Positions 32,472 to 38,963 of a stretch of DNA of 38,963 bases are shown piece by piece (within the stretch, counting starts at the first letter, position 1; each line of letters begins with the position of its first letter). Under the pieces are notes generated by a model, which did no database searches, was not told the origin of the DNA, and saw only the letters and a list, made by a program, of their open reading frames with translations. This stretch comes from Nitrogeniibacter sp050293885 (GTDB lineage: Bacteria > Pseudomonadota > Gammaproteobacteria > Burkholderiales > Rhodocyclaceae): contig JBNKNO010000031.1 in the NCBI GenBank assembly GCA_050293885.1, forward strand, positions 1 through 38,963. The letters are read 5' to 3'. The position numbers were made by a program, and so were the translations under genes.

Positions 32472-33902
32472 TCAGACTCCCGTCCCGGCGCTGGCCATCA
32501 GGCGGCCCGCTTCGTCACCGTTGAGGTGGTAGGGCGAATCCTCCGGCAACGCCTTGAGCGCGCGATGCAGCAGGTAGGCGCGGTTCGGCAGGTGCAGGTC
32601 TTCGGGAACACGCTGGCCATTGGCCACATAAAAGACTTCCAGCTCGTGGCGCACGGCCACGTCGATGGCAGGCGCCAGCGACGCCGCCTCGTCCACCTTG
32701 GTCAGAATGCAGCCGGCCAGATCGGGGCCGTCGTAAGCACGCACCACGTCGTCGAGCGTGTCGCCACGACTGGTCGCGTTGAGCAACAGCAGTCGCTTGA
32801 CATTGCCGGCCCCCAGCAACATGGACGCCTGCTCGGCCACCATGCGGTCGCGCTGGCTCATGCCGACGGTGTCGATGAGCACCATGTGCTTGTTCTTGAG
32901 TTCGGCCAGCGTCTGGCGCAGATCGGCGGCGTCGCGCACCACATGCACCGGCACGCCGAGAATGCGTCCATAGATGCGCAGTTGCTCATGCGCACCAATC
33001 CGGTAGCCGTCCGTGGTTACCAGCGCGAGCTTGTCGGCGCCATGACGAACCACGCAACGCGCCGCCAGCTTGGCCGCGGTGGTGGTCTTGCCCACCCCGG
33101 TGGGCCCCACCAGCGCGTACACACCGCCGCGATCAATCACGTCGGCATCGTTGGAGAGCGCGCGCAAACTGCGGTTGAGCGCGGTTTTGACCGCGTTGCG
33201 TGCGGTCGCCAGTTCAGCCTCGGCGTCGACCGCCTCGCACAGCGTACGGGCCAGTTGGGCAGAGAAACCGGATTCAAGCAACTCCCCCACCATGCGATTT
33301 CGCGCGGGTGCCTGACGTCCCGCTTCGCCCCACGCAAAGCCGGCGAGCTGGCGCTCGAGCATGCCGCGAATCCCCGACATTTCCTCCATCAACTGCTTGT
33401 TGGCTTCCTGCAAGGCGCGAATGCGGGCCGATTCCTCAACCCCTTTCGGCTCCACGGTGCTGGGTGCGGCAGCTCGTGCAGGTGCGGGTTCGGGGCGTCG
33501 CGCCGGGCGCGGCGGCACCTCTTCGTGCAGCACCGAGCGAGCCGCGGTTGGGTTCTCGACACGGGGCGGGTTGAACGGTCGAATCGTGGGTGCCGCCGGT
33601 TTGGCTGCGGCGGGTCGTTGGCGCGCGGCAGACAATTGAAGGCGGTAGTCGCCCTCGTCGTCATCCGCCACCGCTGCGTCACGACTCGGCGGAGGAACCG
33701 GCGCCGCGACCTTCGGCTTGGCCGCGGGCCGGGGGGCCGCCGCCTGATGAATCAGATCGACCGCATCGGCCGGCAGGGCAACAATCTCGACCCCGCCATC
33801 GACTGATCGATTCGACAACACGATGGCGTCGGCGCCCAGCTCTTCCTTGAGCTGGCGCAGGGCTTCGCGGGCGGTTTGGGCAAAATAGCGCTTGACGTTC
33901 AT
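32472..33902 (-). CDS. flhF: FlhF, SRP-type GTPase for flagellar placement
   Basis: FlhF recruits early flagellar parts to the cell pole. The 476-residue product begins MNVKRYFAQTAREALRQLKE, a conserved N-terminus. A long proline- and alanine-rich B domain follows (about residues 55-155), then the NG GTPase domain: P-loop GPTGVGKTTT (266-275), DTVGMSQRD and TKVDE. Length is in the normal range for the family, which is variable because of the B domain. GGAG lies before the ATG. It is separated from flhA by a terminator and has its own predicted promoter. flhG follows after one base, as is usual for the FlhF-FlhG pair. Confidence 0.94.
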   Translation of the reverse strand: MNVKRYFAQTAREALRQLKEELGADAIVLSNRSVDGGVEIVALPADAVDLIHQAAAPRPAAKPKVAAPVPPPSRDAAVADDDEGDYRLQLSAARQRPAAAKPAAPTIRPFNPPRVENPTAARSVLHEEVPPRPARRPEPAPARAAAPSTVEPKGVEESARIRALQEANKQLMEEMSGIRGMLERQLAGFAWGEAGRQAPARNRMVGELLESGFSAQLARTLCEAVDAEAELATARNAVKTALNRSLRALSNDADVIDRGGVYALVGPTGVGKTTTAAKLAARCVVRHGADKLALVTTDGYRIGAHEQLRIYGRILGVPVHVVRDAADLRQTLAELKNKHMVLIDTVGMSQRDRMVAEQASMLLGAGNVKRLLLLNATSRGDTLDDVVRAYDGPDLAGCILTKVDEAASLAPAIDVAVRHELEVFYVANGQRVPEDLHLPNRAYLLHRALKALPEDSPYHLNGDEAGRLMASAGTGV

Positions 33903-33955
33903 GGGGCTCTCCGCAGCCTGTCGTCCGAGTGTCGGACGCGGGTTTCATGGCACCC

Positions 33956-34015
33956 ATTATGCGCAGCGCCCCGTCAAGTAAAGGCGCGAAAAAAGGGGGT
34001 CTCCCCCCTTTATTC
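33956..34015 (-). promoter_or_regulatory. Predicted flagellar promoter of flhF
   Basis: On the minus strand the half-site CTTTTTTCGCGCC (33995-33983) is followed by CATAAT (33961-33956) at the same spacing as in the flgB, flgG, fliA and flhB elements. The T-run also forms the tail of the flhA terminator. A 6-bp dyad GTCCGA/TCGGAC (33923-33937) lies in the leader. Confidence 0.45.
33989..34011 (-). terminator. Intrinsic terminator after flhA
   Basis: On the minus strand AAAGGGGG pairs with CCCCCTTT (34011-34004 and 33999-33992) around a 4-base loop, ending in a run of six T. It lies 31 bases after the flhA stop. The flhBA message should end here, before flhF. Confidence 0.8.
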
Positions 34016-34042
34016 TTGTCGGCAACGCATGCCGGCGGACGA

Positions 34043-36142
34043 TCAGCCCGCCGAACCGACCATGCCGGTGACGCGAATCATGCGATTCTCTGGCACCTCG
34101 GTATTGGCCACCACCTTGAGCGTCGGCACCGCGCGCCGCAGGAAGCGCGCCAGCAGCCAGCGCAGCGGCGCCGGCACCAACAGCACCGGCGGCAGCCCTG
34201 TGCTTTCCTGGCGTTGCGCCAACTCCGAAGTCTGCTGCAACAGCCCGTCGGCCAAGCCCGGCTCGATGGCGCCGCCCTCCCCGCCGCCGGCCGACATGGC
34301 CTGCATGAGCACGCGTTCGAGCGCCGGATCGAGCGCCAGCACCTGAACCTCCGAATCGCCGGGGAACAAGCCTTGCACGATTGCCCGACCCAAGGCCTGG
34401 CGTACGCGGGAGGTGAGTTCGAGCGCATCCTGAACGTGGGCGGCATGCTCGGCCAGCACTTCGATGATGGTGCGCATGTCGCGGATGTTGACGCCCTCTT
34501 CGAGCAGGTTCTGCAACACACGCTGCACGGTGGACACCGGCAGCTGCTTGGGCACCAGATCCTCGACCAACTTGGGCGACTCCTTGCCGATGTGGTCGAG
34601 CAGCGCCTGTGTCTCCTGGCGCCCCAGGAGCTCGGCGGCGTGTTCGAGAATCACGTGGTTCAGATGGGTGGCGACCACGGTGCTCGCGTCGACCACGGTG
34701 TAGCCGAGCGCATGTGCCTGCTCGCGCTGCGCCGACTCGATCCACACCGCCGGCAAACCAAAGGCCGGGTCGGTCGTGTCGCGCCCGGACAAGGTGCCCG
34801 ACACACGCCCCGGGTTGATCGCCATCAGTTGCCCCGGATAGGCCTCGCCAGTGCCCACTTCGACGCCCTTGAGCGCAATCCGGTAGGTGTTGGGTTTGAG
34901 CTCGAGATTGTCGCGAATATGAACCGGCGCGGCGAGGAAGCCGACCTCCTGCGCGAACTTCTTGCGCAGACCTCGAATGCGTTTGAGCAGCTCGCCGTCC
35001 TGCGATTTGTCCACCATCGGGATCAGCCGGTAGCCCACCTCGAGCCCGAGCACATCGACCGGCGACACATCGTTCCAGCTGGCCTCCTGCGACGATTCGG
35101 TCGCCTGTGCAATGGCCTCCGGCGTCGGCTTCTTGAGCTCTTCTTCCTCCCCCTCGGGCGGATGCTTCGTACGCCACCAGGCCAGCCAGCCAAAGGCACC
35201 GGCGAGCAGAATGAAGACCAGGTTGGGCATCCCCGGGATCAACCCGAGCACACCGAGAATCCCGGCGGTGAGCATCATGATCACCGGATTGGAGAAGATC
35301 TGACGGACCACCTGCCCGCCGATCTCGCCGTCATCACCCACGCGTGACACCACCAGACCGGCCGCCACCGAGATGATCAGCGCGGGGATCTGCGCCACCA
35401 AGCCGTCGCCGATGGTCAGCAAAGTGTAGTTCTCGGCCGCCTGCCCCAGCGCCATGTCGTGCTGCGCGACACCGACGATCAAACCGCCGGCAACGTTGAT
35501 CAGGAGAATGAGGATGCCGGCCACGGCATCGCCGCGCACGAACTTCGACGCACCGTCCATGGCGCCGTAGAAATCGGCCTCCTGGCCAATCTCGCTACGC
35601 CGCTGCTTGGCTTCCTTGTCGTCGATGAGACCGGCGTTCAGATCGGCGTCGATGGCCATCTGCTTGCCCGGCATGGCATCGAGTGTGAAGCGCGCGCTCA
35701 CCTCCGCGATGCGTCCGGCGCCCTTGGTAATCACCACGAAGTTGATCACCGTGAGAATGGTGAACACCACCAGACCAACCGCCGTATTGCCACCGACAAG
35801 GAAGTGCCCGAACGCCTCGATCACCTTGCCTGCCGCATCGGGGCCGGTGTGACCGTCGAGCAGCACGATTCGGGTCGAAGCCACGTTCAGACTCAAGCGC
35901 AGCAAGGTGGTCACCAGCAGCACGGTCGGGAATACCGAGAAATCGAGCGGCCGCTTGGTGTACATGGCCACCAGCATGACCATGATCGACATTGAAATAT
36001 TGAAGGTAAAGAACAGATCCAGAAGGAACGCCGGCAACGGCAGCACCATCATCGACAGGATCATGACGATGAGCAGCGGTGCCGCCAACTGCCGCAACGC
36101 GGCGGGAGACATCAATGAACGCGGACTGAATGCATTTTCCAT
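34043..36142 (-). CDS. flhA: FlhA, flagellar type III export gate protein
   Basis: FlhA is the large export-gate protein of the flagellar type III system; its cytoplasmic ring receives chaperone-substrate complexes. The 699-residue product has about eight membrane helices in its first 330 residues, including FFTFNISMSIMVMLVAMYTKRPLDFSVFP (interrupted by the family signature) and the conserved loop with the residues RIAEVSARFTLDAMPGKQMA. The soluble C-terminal half includes the linker (PPEGEEEELKKP) and the four-subdomain ring part. Length is normal. It is 26 bp after flhB and is followed by a terminator. Confidence 0.96.
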   Translation of the reverse strand: MENAFSPRSLMSPAALRQLAAPLLIVMILSMMVLPLPAFLLDLFFTFNISMSIMVMLVAMYTKRPLDFSVFPTVLLVTTLLRLSLNVASTRIVLLDGHTGPDAAGKVIEAFGHFLVGGNTAVGLVVFTILTVINFVVITKGAGRIAEVSARFTLDAMPGKQMAIDADLNAGLIDDKEAKQRRSEIGQEADFYGAMDGASKFVRGDAVAGILILLINVAGGLIVGVAQHDMALGQAAENYTLLTIGDGLVAQIPALIISVAAGLVVSRVGDDGEIGGQVVRQIFSNPVIMMLTAGILGVLGLIPGMPNLVFILLAGAFGWLAWWRTKHPPEGEEEELKKPTPEAIAQATESSQEASWNDVSPVDVLGLEVGYRLIPMVDKSQDGELLKRIRGLRKKFAQEVGFLAAPVHIRDNLELKPNTYRIALKGVEVGTGEAYPGQLMAINPGRVSGTLSGRDTTDPAFGLPAVWIESAQREQAHALGYTVVDASTVVATHLNHVILEHAAELLGRQETQALLDHIGKESPKLVEDLVPKQLPVSTVQRVLQNLLEEGVNIRDMRTIIEVLAEHAAHVQDALELTSRVRQALGRAIVQGLFPGDSEVQVLALDPALERVLMQAMSAGGGEGGAIEPGLADGLLQQTSELAQRQESTGLPPVLLVPAPLRWLLARFLRRAVPTLKVVANTEVPENRMIRVTGMVGSAG

Positions 36143-36168
36143 GGCGTTTCTTCAGCAAATAGGCCGTT

Positions 36169-37311
36169 TCAGGCAGGCGTGGGACCAGGGTCCATGTCGG
36201 CCGGCACCGGCAGCCCCGTGGGCTCATCCGGCGGCAAACCGCCATTTTCCATCCAGTCATTCAATTGATAGACGTAGGCCATGACCTCGGCCACCGCCGT
36301 GTAGAGAGCAGCCGGCACGGTTTGTTCCAGCTCGCAATGGCTGAACAACGCACGCGCCAGCGGCGGCGCTTCCAGCAGCGGTACCGCGTTTTCGGCGGCC
36401 ACTTCACGAATCTTCTGGGCCACGGCGTCCGCCCCCTTGGCGACCACCATCGGTGCGCCCATCTTGCCCGAGTCGTAGCGCAACGCCACCGCGTAGTGCG
36501 TCGGGTTGGTCACCACCACGTCGGCCTTTGGCACCTCGGCCATCATCCTTCGACGCGCCATCTCGCGCTGAGCGTTGCGCACGCGCGCCTTGAGCTGTGG
36601 GTCACCCTCGGATTCCTTCTGCTCCTTGCGGACCTCCTCTTTGCTCATCTTCAGCTTGTTGTTGTACTGCCAAAGCTGGAACGGCACGTCGAACAAGGCC
36701 AGCAACGCGAGGCTTGTCACAACAAGCAAGGCCGAAAAGATCACCGTCTGCGCAAAGTCCGGCAAGCTCACGTTCAGTGGCTGAGTCATGAGCGACAGCA
36801 TGTGCTCCTGCTCACGCCAGATCGACCACGCGCCAACGCCACCAACCAAGATGGCCTTCAACAGCGCCTTGACCAGCTCAGCCGCACCGTGAACGGAAAA
36901 CATCCGCTCGAGCCCCTTGAGCGGGTCCATCCTCTCGAATTTGAACTGCAACGCCTTGGGCGCGAACACCAAGCCTCCCATGAGAATCGGCGCGCCTATC
37001 GCAGCAAGAATGAGTATCGCGAACAAGGGCGCGACGGTCAGCAACGCGTCACCCAACAAGTTGCGCAGCAGCACAACCATGCGCGTCGTGTCCATGGCCA
37101 TGGTCGAGTCAAAGATCAGCCCGGACTTCACGAGTGTGACGATACGGCCTGACAGCCACTGGCCGATGACCCACATGACCGTGACGCCCGCCATCATCAC
37201 GAGAAAGGTCGACAGCTCGCGCGACTGCGGAACCTGCCCTTCCTCGCGGGCCTGCTCCAGCCGTCGTGGTGACGCTGGTTCTGTTTTCTCGAGATCGCTA
37301 TCTTCGGCCAC
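36169..37311 (-). CDS. flhB: FlhB, export-gate substrate-specificity switch
   Basis: FlhB switches the export apparatus from hook to filament proteins. The 380-residue product begins MAEDSDLEKTEPASPRRLEQ and has four membrane helices between about residues 35 and 210. The soluble C-terminal domain contains the self-cleavage motif NPTH (N269-P270) in VVVTNPTHYAVALRY. The C-terminal tail is proline-rich. Translation begins at GTG preceded by AGGGTGG. It is the first gene of the flhBA unit, with a predicted flagellar promoter 55-114 bases upstream. Confidence 0.95.
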   Translation of the reverse strand: MAEDSDLEKTEPASPRRLEQAREEGQVPQSRELSTFLVMMAGVTVMWVIGQWLSGRIVTLVKSGLIFDSTMAMDTTRMVVLLRNLLGDALLTVAPLFAILILAAIGAPILMGGLVFAPKALQFKFERMDPLKGLERMFSVHGAAELVKALLKAILVGGVGAWSIWREQEHMLSLMTQPLNVSLPDFAQTVIFSALLVVTSLALLALFDVPFQLWQYNNKLKMSKEEVRKEQKESEGDPQLKARVRNAQREMARRRMMAEVPKADVVVTNPTHYAVALRYDSGKMGAPMVVAKGADAVAQKIREVAAENAVPLLEAPPLARALFSHCELEQTVPAALYTAVAEVMAYVYQLNDWMENGGLPPDEPTGLPVPADMDPGPTPA

Positions 37312-37365
37312 AATCCACCCTGGACATGCGTTTCAACCCGTTCTGACGGAACGGCGGTTGAACGC

Positions 37366-37425
37366 ATTATCCTGCGCACGCGGCCAGGGGACTGGGGGAA
37401 TAAGCCCGGGAAAAAACTGCCAATT
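37366..37425 (-). promoter_or_regulatory. Predicted flagellar promoter of flhB
   Basis: On the minus strand the box starts AATTGGCAG at 37425, has the half-site GCTTATTCCCC (37405-37395), and ends with GATAAT (37371-37366), the best -10 of the set. The first part resembles the enterobacterial FlhDC half-site AATGGCAG, but the factor here is not known. Confidence 0.55.
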
Positions 37426-37442
37426 CCCGTTTAGGCGAGCGT

Positions 37443-37886
37443 TCAGCGCCCTTCTGGCAAGGCCTCGACACCCTTGATGCGCGCACCCGCTTGAATACCC
37501 CGGGCGGCGAACCAGCCGGCATTCATCTCGAGCGCAAAGCGCGCGGGCGAACGGGCACAGTGGTTGTCGTCAGTTTGCGGTGTCATCTTCTCGATGTTGA
37601 TGATCGTGCCATCGTCGTCCAGAAACGCCACCGAAAGCGGAATAAGCGTGTTGCGCATCCACATACAATGGGTCGCCTTCTCCGGATAGACGAAGATCAT
37701 GCCCTCGTACGAGAGCATCGCCGCCCGATCCATCAACCCCACCGCACGCGTCGAGTAGTCACTCGCAACCTCGGCCGAAATGCGATGCATCCCGGCAAAC
37801 AACTCGACACGACCAGCATCGGCAATCGCCAGGCGCGACCAAAGGGTCAGCGAGAATACCGCGAGCAACAGGCATCGGAAGCGCAT
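37443..37886 (-). CDS. DUF192 family secreted protein
   Basis: The 147-residue product starts MRFRCLLLAVFSLTLWSRLAIA, a Sec signal peptide, and continues as a DUF192 domain with the motifs RAVGLMDRAAMLSYEGMIFVY, MWMRNTLIPLSVAFLD and ALEMNAGWF. These are diagnostic of the family, small beta-barrel proteins of unknown function exported to the periplasm. The start at 37886 is chosen for the signal peptide; upstream codons in the open frame lack homology. It lies between the rrn operon end and flhB and is not part of the flagellar system as far as known. No Shine-Dalgarno sequence is evident. Confidence 0.88.
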   Translation of the reverse strand: MRFRCLLLAVFSLTLWSRLAIADAGRVELFAGMHRISAEVASDYSTRAVGLMDRAAMLSYEGMIFVYPEKATHCMWMRNTLIPLSVAFLDDDGTIINIEKMTPQTDDNHCARSPARFALEMNAGWFAARGIQAGARIKGVEALPEGR

Positions 37887-38060
37887 ATCGGATGAAATTC
37901 GAGTGATGGATGAATATCGGAAAGAATACGCGAAAGCATTCGCGATGGTCACGGCGTCGCCCGGATTGAGTAGCAACGGGGGGATATCGGTCAGGCGGAC
38001 CTGGCCTCCGACGCCCCCTCTATTTCCCGGAGACATTCTTCTTTTCCAACAAATTTTCCA

Positions 38061-38097
38061 ATAAAAAAACCCCGTACTCTGCTGAGTACGGGGTTTT
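38061..38097 (-). terminator. rRNA operon terminator
   Basis: A perfect 14-bp stem (38066-38079 and 38084-38097) with loop TGCT is followed on the minus strand by a T-run ending TTTAT. It lies 12 bases after the 5S gene and ends the rrn operon. Confidence 0.93.
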
Positions 38098-38108
38098 CGT
38101 ATGGGTTA

Positions 38109-38223
38109 GTCTGACGATGACCTACTTTCACACCCGTAGTGGGCACTATCATCGGCGCGGTTCCGTTTCACGGTCCTGTTCGGGATGGGAAGGGGTGGTT
38201 CCAGAACGCTATTGTCGTCAGAC
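38109..38223 (-). rRNA. rrf: 5S ribosomal RNA
   Basis: On the minus strand the 115-base gene starts GTCTGACGAC and ends with the pairing strand GTCAGAC, closing helix I. The internal segments CCCATCCCGAACAGG and GATGATAGTG, and the 3' segment GTGAAAGTAGGTCATCG, are highly conserved in betaproteobacterial 5S RNA. Confidence 0.95.
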
Positions 38224-38325
38224 TTTGACGGTTTGCCTCGGCTGTTGTTTGGACAGCCAACGCTTTGTTTGGAAGAAGTCGTGTTGTTGTGTGATTGCTT
38301 AGCGCTATGTTCTCAAGGTTATAGG
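38224..38325 (-). other. 23S-5S spacer
   Basis: About 100 bases separate the 23S 3' end from 5S. No tRNA is seen in it. The boundary with 23S is approximate. Confidence 0.6.

Positions 38326-38963
<638 letters not shown>

Overview
This is a GC-rich proteobacterial window, most likely from a betaproteobacterium of the Rhodocyclales (Azoarcus/Thauera/Zoogloea-like). That guess rests on the 5S/23S rRNA type, the flgA-flgMN versus flgBCDEFGHIJ divergence, and a MotC/MotD stator next to fliA. It is inference; no alignment was run. The piece looks like a short-read contig. Its first 11 bases equal the 3' end of the common Illumina adapter, and its right end stops inside a 23S rRNA gene, a usual break point at repeated rrn operons.

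Region 1 (1-9067) is flagellar. On the minus strand lie flgB-C-D-E-F-G-H-I and a truncated flgJ (rod, hook, L and P rings, rod cap). Divergently on the plus strand lie flgA, flgM (anti-sigma28) and flgN. An HD-domain hydrolase follows (9135-9797).

Region 2 (9809-20117, minus) is a seven-gene envelope-stress-like operon. In transcription order it encodes a DUF2170/YjfI protein, a PspA/YjfJ protein, a small tandem ribbon-helix-helix-like protein, a YqiJ-like membrane protein, a YqiK-like flotillin, a double zinc-ribbon protein and a 1766-residue AAA+ ATPase. Its promoter carries two tandem copies of a 13-bp palindrome with a perfect TTGACA -35 hexamer at their centre. This is the strongest candidate for a little-described system here.

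Region 3 (20408-25464, plus) is parE and parC (topoisomerase IV) with a vapBC toxin-antitoxin pair inserted between them. The vapC stop codon overlaps the parC start. A 2-oxoglutarate/iron oxygenase and a divergently facing bacteriohemerythrin follow. The latter has a perfect FNR-type box placed as in an FNR class II promoter.

Region 4 (27051-37886, minus) holds flhB-flhA-flhF-flhG-fliA-motC, then an arsenic cassette (an ArsR-ArsC fusion and an ACR3 pump), then motD. The stator pair motC/motD is therefore split by a resistance cassette. A DUF192 protein and the 3' end of an rrn operon close the window.

Across regions 1 and 4, five flagellar genes (flgB, flgG, fliA, flhF, flhB) share an upstream element at identical distance from a -10-like hexamer, with a sixth candidate at flgA. 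This suggests one flagellar activator working on all of them. flgM has a sigma28-type promoter, so FliA, FlgM and their target circuit are all visible in the window.
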